From the NCBI RefSeq assembly GCF_002097715.1, contig NZ_CP020739.1, forward strand, positions 62,001-126,000: 64,000 nucleotides of DNA, written 5' to 3'. Position numbers and translations under genes: made by a program. Of this stretch, positions 18,403 to 26,186 are shown in pieces (the first letter of the stretch is position 1; each line of letters starts with the position of its first letter). This stretch comes from Burkholderia ubonensis subsp. mesacidophila. GTDB taxonomy: Bacteria; Pseudomonadota; Gammaproteobacteria; Burkholderiales; Burkholderiaceae. The notes under the pieces are model-generated. The model did not search any database. It saw only the letters and a program-made list of their open reading frames with translations, and was not told the origin of the DNA.

Positions 18403-19647
18403 ATGACGCGCTCACGCCTCCTGACACTCGGCCTGCACGCCGCCCGGCACGACGAACGTTGCATCCTGATCGTCTCGATGTTCGTGGCGGCCGTCGGTTC
18501 CTACCTGATTCTCCCGTATTACTCGATCCATGCGACCCAGCATCTCGGCCTGCCGCTGTCCCGGGTCGCCGTGCTGCTGACCTGCATCGCCGTCTGCGAG
18601 CGCGGCATCGGGATCGGCGGCGGCTTCCTCGTTGACCGGGCCGGCGCGCGCACGGTGATCGCGCTCGGCATCGCGCTGCGCGTCGTCTCGCTCGTGATGC
18701 TCGCCTATGCGGAGACGTTTTCGATGCTGCTCGCCGCCGCGCTGACGAGCGGCTCCGGCAGCGCGCTGTTCCAGATCGGCGGCAAGACGCTGCTGCTCGC
18801 GCGCGCGGACAACGTTCGCAGCTTCGCGATGCGCAACATCGCGTTGAACGTCGGCATCGCGATCGGTCCGCTGCTCGGCTATCCGCTGATCGCCCACTCG
18901 TTCCGCACGGCCTGCCTGCTGAATGCCGGCCTGTTCGCGTCGATCCTCGTCTATTCGCTCCTGCTGCCGAAAAGCCCTGCGGCCGCCGCAGCGGCCCCGG
19001 GCGCCCCCGCGCGGAACGACATCGACCTGTTCTCCCGCGAACTGGTGTTTCTTTACGTCACGCAGGCGCTGTTCTTCTTCTTTTACACGAACTTCGAACT
19101 CACGCTGCCGCTGTTCGCAAAAGCCCACTTCGGCCTGTTCTGGGTCGGCATGCTGTTCACGATCAACTCGGTCGTCGTCGTGCTGCTCAGTTTCTCGGTC
19201 GCCCGCTTCTCGCGCCGCCACGAGCAGTCGCTGCCGGGTGGTTTCATCGTCCTGGCCCTGTCGTTCGGCTGTTTCTTCGGAGCGATCGCCGCGCCTCCAG
19301 CGTGGCGGCTCGCATGCTACGTCACCGGCGTGCTCGCGTTCAGCATCGCCGAGGTGTACTTCATGCTCGCGATCGAACTGCAGATGGCCGCGCAACACGC
19401 CGGTGCGGCGCTCGGCCGGATCCTCGCGGCTTCCGCGTTCGCCTCGGCACTCGGCGTCGCCGCCGGCAATCTCGTGCTGGGCCCGGCGTATGTCCGCGCC
19501 GCGGAACGGATGCCCGTCAATTACTGGCTGATGCTGGCGATCGGCTGCCTGCTCGCGTTCGCGGCGCTGTCGGTCGCGCGTCGACGCGTGCGGCGCGGAT
19601 CGATCGCCGCGCCGCGCCCCTCGCCCGAACCCCACGGCACGCGCTGA
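18403..19647 (+). CDS. MFS transporter
   Basis: A 414-aa inner-membrane carrier with about 12 hydrophobic segments (for example FVAAVGSYLILPYY, VALGIALRVVSLVML, LVFLYVTQALFFFFYT). Between segments 2 and 3, GGFLVDRAGARTVI is the cytoplasmic loop motif of the major facilitator superfamily. It lies one base after the PgeF-like gene stop within the plus-strand operon, so export of the product, or of an intermediate, is the likely role. A second, DHA2-type exporter is in the minus-strand operon. The C-terminus is a basic, Pro-rich tail. Confidence 0.88.
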   Translation: MTRSRLLTLGLHAARHDERCILIVSMFVAAVGSYLILPYYSIHATQHLGLPLSRVAVLLTCIAVCERGIGIGGGFLVDRAGARTVIALGIALRVVSLVMLAYAETFSMLLAAALTSGSGSALFQIGGKTLLLARADNVRSFAMRNIALNVGIAIGPLLGYPLIAHSFRTACLLNAGLFASILVYSLLLPKSPAAAAAAPGAPARNDIDLFSRELVFLYVTQALFFFFYTNFELTLPLFAKAHFGLFWVGMLFTINSVVVVLLSFSVARFSRRHEQSLPGGFIVLALSFGCFFGAIAAPPAWRLACYVTGVLAFSIAEVYFMLAIELQMAAQHAGAALGRILAASAFASALGVAAGNLVLGPAYVRAAERMPVNYWLMLAIGCLLAFAALSVARRRVRRGSIAAPRPSPEPHGTR

Positions 19648-19699
19648 CCCGTCCGGTCCCGCCGCGCGGCGCCTCGCCATCCCCAGGAGCTTTTTTTCG

Positions 19700-21280
19700 A
19701 TGAATACCCGGCACCTGTCCGCCCCCGATCCCGTGCTCGTCGTCGGCAAGCGGATCGACGACATCTATAGCCTCGATCCCGCGGTCGCAGCCGAATTCAC
19801 GGCCGGCGAAATCATCCATAACCTGTATGACCGGCTCTTTTCGCCGCCGCGGGAAGGCAGCGCCGAGCGGATCGGCGTCGCGGAGCACTGGCGCGCGTCC
19901 GACGACCTGCGCAGCCTGACCGTGACGCTGCGCGCCGGCGTGCGCTTCCAGTCGGGCCGCCCGCTCGGCGCCGACGACGTCGTCCATTCCCTGACGCGCG
20001 CGGTCATGCTCGGTCGCGAGCCGGGCGTGCCGTTCCGGACGCTCGGCTGGCACCCCGACAACGTCGGCGAGATGGTGACCGCCACCGGGCCGCTGACGGT
20101 CGTGCTGCGCTTCCCCGCGCCCGTTTCGTTCGACCTGGCCCGCGGCTGCCTGTCCTCGCGCGGCGCTTCGATCGTGGATCGCGTCGAGATCGCGTCGCAT
20201 GCGCGCGACGGCGACTGGGGAAGCGGCTGGCTCGCATCGCACTCGGCGGGCAGCGGCCCGTTCGCGCTGATCCACTGTCGTCCCGGCGACGAGGTCGAGC
20301 TGGCGCGCCACGACGGCTACTGGCATCGGCCCGCCGGCATCCGCGGCGTGCGCTACCGGCACCTGCCCGACCCGCAAACGCAGCTGGAACACCTGTCGAG
20401 TGGCGAGATCGACGTCGCGCGCGATCTGACGACTTCGCAACTGGCGACGCTCGAACACGACGAAGCCTGCACGCTCGTGCGCTCGCAAAAACGCACGCTG
20501 TTCTACCTGGCGCTGAACCAGCAGGTCGAGCCGTACACGCATCCGCTCGTGCGGGCCGCACTGCGGCGGCTGATCGACCATCACGGCATCGAGCAGGAGA
20601 TACTCGCCGGCCGCTTCGAGCGCAATCACGCGATGTGGGCCGACGATCATCCGTCGCGGTTCCCCGCCGACCGATTCCGTCTGGACGTGGAGGATGCGAA
20701 GCACATGCTGGCCGAGGCCGGCTATCCGGAGGGTTTCGTGGTGTTCCTGAACATCATCGATGCGCCGGATTACATCCGCATCGGCGAATCGCTGATGCGC
20801 ACCTTCGCGCAAGCCCGCATCACCGTGCGCCTCACGATCGCCAGCCAGTCGGCGGAAAGCCGGCTGTACCAGCAGCGCCGCCATGACGCGATCCTGATCC
20901 GCTGGGCGCCCGATTTCGACGACCCGCATGCCGCCGCGATGTTCTTCGCGCTCAATCCCGACAACGGCGACGACTCCGCCTATCGGACTGCCGCGTGGCG
21001 CTGCCGCTGGGTCGACGCCGGCCTCAACCGGGCGGTGCTCGACGCGGCGCGGCAAAGCGACGAGCAGGAACGCATCGCGGCATATCGCCGGATCGACGAA
21101 GCGCTGGCGGCCGACGGCCCGTTCATCTTCCTGTTTCGCCAGATCGACTGCGCGGCCGTCTCGACGCGCTTCGACGGCCTGACGCTCGGCCCGCTCGACG
21201 ACACGGCCTCATACGCCGCCGTCAAGGCGCATCCTGGCGTGCCGGCGATCGCGCCGGAAACAGCTGGTCCGGACTGCTGA
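19700..21280 (+). CDS. oligopeptide-binding (SBP family 5) protein without signal peptide
   Basis: A 526-aa protein of the extracellular solute-binding family 5 (DppA/OppA/SgrR C-terminal type). LYDRLFSPPREG, RAGVRFQSGRPLGADDVVHSL and the GSGPFALIH stretch are family signatures. Known members are exported binding proteins of peptide ABC importers, but this one begins MNTRHLSAPDPVLVVGKRI with no hydrophobic or lipoprotein signal. No permease or ATPase lies nearby, so it is probably cytoplasmic. AGGAG lies upstream of the start. It ends the plus-strand operon and overlaps the acyl-CoA dehydrogenase gene tail to tail by 59 bases. It may bind or sense a peptide-like intermediate. Confidence 0.85.
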   Translation: MNTRHLSAPDPVLVVGKRIDDIYSLDPAVAAEFTAGEIIHNLYDRLFSPPREGSAERIGVAEHWRASDDLRSLTVTLRAGVRFQSGRPLGADDVVHSLTRAVMLGREPGVPFRTLGWHPDNVGEMVTATGPLTVVLRFPAPVSFDLARGCLSSRGASIVDRVEIASHARDGDWGSGWLASHSAGSGPFALIHCRPGDEVELARHDGYWHRPAGIRGVRYRHLPDPQTQLEHLSSGEIDVARDLTTSQLATLEHDEACTLVRSQKRTLFYLALNQQVEPYTHPLVRAALRRLIDHHGIEQEILAGRFERNHAMWADDHPSRFPADRFRLDVEDAKHMLAEAGYPEGFVVFLNIIDAPDYIRIGESLMRTFAQARITVRLTIASQSAESRLYQQRRHDAILIRWAPDFDDPHAAAMFFALNPDNGDDSAYRTAAWRCRWVDAGLNRAVLDAARQSDEQERIAAYRRIDEALAADGPFIFLFRQIDCAAVSTRFDGLTLGPLDDTASYAAVKAHPGVPAIAPETAGPDC

Positions 21281-22391
21281 CCACGTATCGCGCGATCAGG
21301 GTCTGCTGGATTTGCGACGTCCCCTCGATGATTTCGAGCGAGCGCGCGTCACGCCACAGACGCTCGGGTGCATAGCGCGTCGACAGGCCGTTCGCGCCGT
21401 GAACCTGAATCGCGTCGTTGCACACGGATACCGCGGTCGTGGCGGCGAAATGCTTCGCCATCGTCGTCATCGCGGTCGCATTCTGCGCGCGCCGCGCGCG
21501 CAGACCGGACGCCTCGACGCACAGGGCACGCGCCGCATGCGCCTTGCAGGACGCCTCGGCAATCAACGCCTGGATCAGCTGGAATGCCGTCAGCGCTTCG
21601 CCGAACTGCCGGCGCTCGCGCGCATAGTCGACCATCGTCGCAAGCGCTTCGCGCGCGAGGCCGACGCCGGCCCACGCGATACTGAAGCGCCCGTGGTCCA
21701 GCGCATAGGGCGCGACGAATCGACCGGCGCCATGCTCGACGCCGACGATATCGGCGCTGCTCGCGACGACATCTTCCAGCACCACTTCGGCGAGATGCGA
21801 CGCGCGCGTCGAAATCAGGTGGTCGATCGGCGTCGTCCGCACCTCGTGCCGTTCGCGCTCGAGCAGGAACGCGGTCGTGCCGGCGCCGTCGGCGTCGCGC
21901 GCGAAGACCAGGAACAGGTCGGCCAGCCCGGCGAACGAGATCCACTTCTTCGCCCCGTTGAGCACGTAGCGATCGGCGACCTTCCGGTACGAGCAGCTCA
22001 TCCACTCCGTGCCGGAACCGGCGTCCGCCTCGCTCAATGCGAACGCGCCGATGCGCCTGCCTGCCGCCATGTCCGGCAGCACGTCGCGTTTCTGTCGCGC
22101 ATTGCCCCAGCGCAGGACGGATTGCGCGACGAGCGACAGGTGGACGGTCGACAGCGTTCGCAACGACGAGCAGGCGCGCGACAGCGTCTCCGTGAGCTCG
22201 CCGTGGGCAAGCGGATCGAGGCCGGCGCCGCCGTACTCGGTCGGCAGGGTTGCGCCGAGCACGCCCAGCTCGGCCATCTGCCCGATCACGGACGCGGGAA
22301 TCGCACCGGCCGCGTCGAATTCGCCGGCACGCGGCCGCACGACTTCGTCACAAAAGCGCGACACTTCATCGACGAGTGGAGTCGTGATCAT
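21222..22391 (-). CDS. acyl-CoA dehydrogenase (likely last step to hydroxymalonyl-ACP)
   Basis: FAD-dependent acyl-CoA dehydrogenase family, 389 aa. Recognisable parts are GATLPTEYGGAGLDPLAH, the FAD loop FALSEADAGSG, WISFAG, and the C-terminal RDARSLEIIEGTSQIQ with the catalytic-base Glu in EGT. The start at 22391 gives MITTPLVDEV; the longer frame is shadow sequence. In methoxymalonyl and hydroxymalonyl pathways this enzyme finishes oxidation of the ACP-bound C3 unit, and the other three components lie at 6501-8736. It sits seven bases after a LysR gene, at the end of the long minus-strand operon, and overlaps the peptide-binding gene. Confidence 0.9.
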   Translation of the reverse strand: MITTPLVDEVSRFCDEVVRPRAGEFDAAGAIPASVIGQMAELGVLGATLPTEYGGAGLDPLAHGELTETLSRACSSLRTLSTVHLSLVAQSVLRWGNARQKRDVLPDMAAGRRIGAFALSEADAGSGTEWMSCSYRKVADRYVLNGAKKWISFAGLADLFLVFARDADGAGTTAFLLERERHEVRTTPIDHLISTRASHLAEVVLEDVVASSADIVGVEHGAGRFVAPYALDHGRFSIAWAGVGLAREALATMVDYARERRQFGEALTAFQLIQALIAEASCKAHAARALCVEASGLRARRAQNATAMTTMAKHFAATTAVSVCNDAIQVHGANGLSTRYAPERLWRDARSLEIIEGTSQIQQTLIARYVVSSPDQLFPARSPARQDAP

Positions 22392-22398
22392 TTCCAGC

Positions 22399-23340
22399 CT
22401 ACATGCAAGGGTTATAGACGCGCATGTCGACGCCCCGGGCGCCGAGGTCGCGGGCGACGATTTCGACGGTTTCATAGACATAGTCGACAAAGTCGTCGAC
22501 CAGCACCGATGCATAACGCGACGCCGAACGTCTGAGCGCGAGGTCGAACGGCAGCGACGCGTCGACCGGCCGCAGCGAGAGGCCGGGGCCCGCGGCGGAT
22601 GCCGACAGCGGATCGATCACGGTGATGCCGATCCCGTGCCGGACGAAGGACAGCAGCGTGTTCACCGATGCCGCCTGCGCCGTCGGCTTCCACGCAAGGC
22701 CGTCGCGGCGAAACGCGGAGCGCAGCAGATCCATGCCGTGCGAGCGCTGGTCGGCCTGGACGAGTGGCCAGCGCGCGAGCTCGCGCAACGACACGCGTGC
22801 CTGCGCAAGAATCGGGTGGCCGTCCGGCGCGACGCATACCGCCTCCGACCTCAGGACCTGCTCGAAACGCGAAGACAGCGGCGGCCTGACGTCGGTGACG
22901 AACACGACATCGGCGGACTCGACCGATTGCCAGTCGTCGATCAGATCGATATGCCGCTCGTCGACCAGGATCGATGCGGTGTTGTGCCGTTGCCGGAAGC
23001 GCCGGTAGATGGACGCGAGCAGCGATTGCGAGAACGACTGGACCGCCGTGATCTTCAGGACGCCGGCGGGCGATTCGCGCAACTGATTGACGGTTTCGAG
23101 CAAGCGGTCGAGCCCCTGGTACGAACGCTCGACCTCGGCGTAGATGACGGCCGACTTGCGCGTCGGCACGAGCTTTCCACCGGTTCGCTCGAACAGCTTG
23201 AATCCCAGCGACCGCTCGAATATCGCGAGCTCCCGGCTGACCGTCGACTGCGAGGTCGTCAGTATCTTCGCGGTCTGCGTCGCGCTGCCGGTTTGCATGA
23301 GCAGCCTGAAGATCTCTATGTGCCGATGTGAAAACGCCAT
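22399..23340 (-). CDS. LysR family regulator of the locus
   Basis: A 313-aa LysR-type regulator. The N-terminal winged helix reads HIEIFRLLMQTGSATQTAKI with SQSTVSRELAIFERSLG, an OpcR/NocR-like variant, and an effector-binding half follows. The ATG at 23340 was used; the frame extends two codons to a TTG. It lies within the minus-strand run, 69 bases after the DHA2 exporter and seven before the acyl-CoA dehydrogenase, so it is probably both a product and a controller of the locus. Members related to OpcR and NocR answer to opine-like amino acids, in keeping with a lysine-derived effector, but this is inference. Confidence 0.9.
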   Translation of the reverse strand: MAFSHRHIEIFRLLMQTGSATQTAKILTTSQSTVSRELAIFERSLGFKLFERTGGKLVPTRKSAVIYAEVERSYQGLDRLLETVNQLRESPAGVLKITAVQSFSQSLLASIYRRFRQRHNTASILVDERHIDLIDDWQSVESADVVFVTDVRPPLSSRFEQVLRSEAVCVAPDGHPILAQARVSLRELARWPLVQADQRSHGMDLLRSAFRRDGLAWKPTAQAASVNTLLSFVRHGIGITVIDPLSASAAGPGLSLRPVDASLPFDLALRRSASRYASVLVDDFVDYVYETVEIVARDLGARGVDMRVYNPCM

Positions 23341-23409
23341 GTTCAACTCTATATTCCGAGAAACTGTGCGGCGACCGAGCCCGGCATGTATTCCGGGCTC
23401 GGTCGCCCG

Positions 23410-24849
23410 CTATGCCGCTGCTTTTTTCGTGCGAATCATCATGGCCAGCAACAGTGCCGACACGCCGAGGCATGCGGCAACACAAACGAGCGCCACGGCG
23501 AAAGCCGGGCCGATTGCGCCCGGCCCGGTGCCCGCGCCGAGCCACGCGTAGTACACGCTGCCGATCACGGCCACGCCGAGCGCCGCGCTGATCTGAAACG
23601 TCGAATTGATCATGCCCGACATCAGGCCCGACAAATGCGCGGGCGCTTCCGCGAGGATCACGCGCAGCAGCATCGGCATCGCCAACCCCTGGCCGAAGCC
23701 GATCAGGAACAGCAGCGGCACCAGCGCGGCGGTCGACCCGGGCAGGGCCGACCACACCTCCCATGCCGCCGCGAGCAGCGCCGCGACTTCGACGAGCAGG
23801 GCCAGCACGACTGTCCAGGCGCCCGTGATCCGCGTGGCGCGCGGCGCGCAAAGCGGCCCGAGGAAGAAGCCGATGCCGAACGGCGCGAAGCGAAGGCCGG
23901 CGGTGAACGGGTCCTCGCCAAGCCCGTCCTGCAGGTAGATGGCCAGCAACAGGAACATGACCGCGATCGAGTAGAAGAACAGGGCCGCGCCCAATCCCAG
24001 CCTGACCGACGGAATCCGCAAGGCCTCCGGGTCGACCAGCGGCCAGCCGCCGCGCGCGACCCGTTGCTCGTGCTTCCAGAAGCCCAGCAGCAGGAGCGGA
24101 AAGGCGACCACGAGCAACCCGAACGACCACCACGGCCAACCGGCCTCGCGGCCTTCGATCAGCGCCACGATCAGCGAGGCGAGCGCCAGCGCCAGCAGGA
24201 TCACGCCTTTCACGTCGAGCTTGCGCCCCGTCAGCCCGGCAAGCTTGGGCAGGACCGGCGTCGCGATGCAGACGACGGCGATGCCGACCGGCACGTTCAG
24301 CAGGAAGATGGCCCGCCACCCCAGGTGCAGGATGTCGAGCGAGATGAGCAAGCCGCCGATGATCTGCGCGGCGGCCGACGCGAAACCGTAGGTCGCCGCG
24401 TAGACCGAGAATGCGCGCGGCTTTTCCTGCGCGGGGAAGATCACGTTGACCGTCGCCAGCCCCTGCGGCACCATCACCGCCGCCGACAGCCCCTGCAACG
24501 CCCGTCCCACGATCAGGAAGGTAATCGTCGGCGCGAGCCCGCACATGATCGACGACGCGACGAAACCCAGGAGCCCGATCGTGAAGACGCGCGAGCGGCC
24601 GTACAGGTCGCCGAGCCGTCCGCCGATGATCAGGAACACCGCATACGACGCGGCGAACGTCGAGATGATCAACTGCAATTGGGCGGATGTCGCATGCAAT
24701 TCGTGCTGAATCGCCGGCAGCGCGACATTGACGATGAAGAAATCAAGCGGCGCGAGGAAGATGCCGCACAACAGGATCGCGAGCATCGTCCAACGACGCG
24801 GCTCGACCGTGTCGCCCAGCGGCGGATGCAGGGAATTGATCGAGCTCAT
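23410..24849 (-). CDS. DHA2-family MFS drug exporter (14 segments)
   Basis: A 479-aa exporter of the EmrB/QacA (DHA2) type. About 14 membrane segments can be counted. LDFFIVNVALPAIQ in segment 1 and GGRLGDLYGRSRVF in the first cytoplasmic loop are the DHA2 hallmarks. The start overlaps the monooxygenase stop as ATGA, so the two are translationally coupled. It is a likely self-resistance and export pump for the product, and no EmrA-type partner is seen. The C-terminus is a short basic tail. Confidence 0.92.
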   Translation of the reverse strand: MSSINSLHPPLGDTVEPRRWTMLAILLCGIFLAPLDFFIVNVALPAIQHELHATSAQLQLIISTFAASYAVFLIIGGRLGDLYGRSRVFTIGLLGFVASSIMCGLAPTITFLIVGRALQGLSAAVMVPQGLATVNVIFPAQEKPRAFSVYAATYGFASAAAQIIGGLLISLDILHLGWRAIFLLNVPVGIAVVCIATPVLPKLAGLTGRKLDVKGVILLALALASLIVALIEGREAGWPWWSFGLLVVAFPLLLLGFWKHEQRVARGGWPLVDPEALRIPSVRLGLGAALFFYSIAVMFLLLAIYLQDGLGEDPFTAGLRFAPFGIGFFLGPLCAPRATRITGAWTVVLALLVEVAALLAAAWEVWSALPGSTAALVPLLFLIGFGQGLAMPMLLRVILAEAPAHLSGLMSGMINSTFQISAALGVAVIGSVYYAWLGAGTGPGAIGPAFAVALVCVAACLGVSALLLAMMIRTKKAAA

Positions 24850-26141
24850 GCGTGCGCCTCCACGATCACGTCGGGCTGCAACGCGTCCGGCAGATGCTCG
24901 CGGCAGTAGTCCCGGAGCGCTTCGATCCGGCTCGCGCGCGAGCGCGCGAGGTCCTTCAGGACGCTCAGCGGTTCGAGACCGCCGCGCGAATCCTCGGGCG
25001 CAAGCCAGTCGACCAGGCACGCGATTTCGTCGACGCCCGCCGCGCGCAGCTGATCGACGATCGTCGCGCAACTCTGCGGCGTGCCGATCAGCGCGGCGGT
25101 CCGCGAGTAGCGTTTGAACGCGAATTCCGCGATCGCGTCGAGCTCCCGTTCGGAGAACTGCTCGATGTCCTCGCCGGGCGGCAATGCGGGTCGCAGCAGA
25201 TCGATGTGTTTCTTCATGTATTGGACGAACGACGGCTTGCATTTGGCCAGCGTCCGATCGAGGTCGTACGAGACGAACGTATGCACCATCACCGTCACGC
25301 GCCCGGCGTCCGGCGCATGGCCCGCGGCGGCCAGCGCCGCGCGATACGCCTCGATGTTCTCGCTCAGCTTGCCGATGCTCTGGTCCCACAGATGCGTGAG
25401 CACGCCGGCGCCGATGCGCCCCGCGTATTCGAACGTGTCGGGGTTGCCGGTCGCCGTCACCGACAGCGGCAACGTCGCCTGCACCGGCCGGGGAAAGATC
25501 CGGATCGGCGTGGCGGTCTGCTGGCCGTCCTCGAGCGTGATCGCGTCACCGGCCCACAGCTTCCTGAGCAGCTCGATGCCCTGCACGCGATCCTCGCGGC
25601 GGGTCGCGAAGCGCTCCGGCGCGAGCACGAAGTCGCGCGGGTGCCATCCGGTGGCAATCGACACCCCCGCGCGGCCGTGCGACAGGCAGTCGACGACCGC
25701 CCATTCCTCGGCGACGCGCAGGATCTGGTGCAACGGCAGCGCAACGCTGCCGGCCCGCAGTTTCACGCGCTCAGTGATCACGGCCAGCGCAGCGCTCAGC
25801 GTGGCCGGGTTCGGATAGAACCCGCCCACTTCGTGGAAGTGCCGCTCGGGCGTCCACACCGAATCGAAGCCGTGCCGGTCGGCGAACCGGGCCGCATCGA
25901 GATAGAACGCGTAATCGGCGCCTTGCGTCGCGTCCGCGTGCGCGCCGAAGAAAAACAGGCTGAAGTCGATCGGCGTCGGCGCATCGGGTGGTTCGTGCGC
26001 CTCCCGGGGATCGAACGCGACGCGCGCGATCAGTTGCCGCGTCCCGACCGCGTCGTCGGACCACGACACGGATGCGCCGCCTATCGCCGGATGCGCACTC
26101 AGTACTGCCTCTATGTGACTAAGGTCCTGCTGGGTCGACAT
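24846..26141 (-). CDS. luciferase-like monooxygenase inside split NRPS adenylation C-subdomain sequence
   Basis: A 431-aa flavin-dependent monooxygenase of the luciferase-like class found in NRPS/PKS systems (TIGR04020-type). The core, about residues 55-375, has IDFSLFFFGAH, DSVWTPERHFH and GWHPRDFVLAPERF. Outside the core, residues 1-45 (HIEAVLSAHPAIGGASVSW) read like the start of an adenylation-domain C-terminal subdomain. Residues about 395-431 (LRDYCREHLPDALQPDVIVEA) read like that subdomain's continuation. It therefore looks like an inserted MOx domain cut out with its host shoulders, lacking the main A domain. It likely hydroxylates or oxidatively cleaves a carrier-bound amino acyl group, with the adjacent NRPS as partner. 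Confidence 0.88.
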   Translation of the reverse strand: MSTQQDLSHIEAVLSAHPAIGGASVSWSDDAVGTRQLIARVAFDPREAHEPPDAPTPIDFSLFFFGAHADATQGADYAFYLDAARFADRHGFDSVWTPERHFHEVGGFYPNPATLSAALAVITERVKLRAGSVALPLHQILRVAEEWAVVDCLSHGRAGVSIATGWHPRDFVLAPERFATRREDRVQGIELLRKLWAGDAITLEDGQQTATPIRIFPRPVQATLPLSVTATGNPDTFEYAGRIGAGVLTHLWDQSIGKLSENIEAYRAALAAAGHAPDAGRVTVMVHTFVSYDLDRTLAKCKPSFVQYMKKHIDLLRPALPPGEDIEQFSERELDAIAEFAFKRYSRTAALIGTPQSCATIVDQLRAAGVDEIACLVDWLAPEDSRGGLEPLSVLKDLARSRASRIEALRDYCREHLPDALQPDVIVEAHA

Positions 26142-26186
26142 GTCGCAGACTCCACTATGAATTTGATTGGTTGAACCGGGCCGCGC

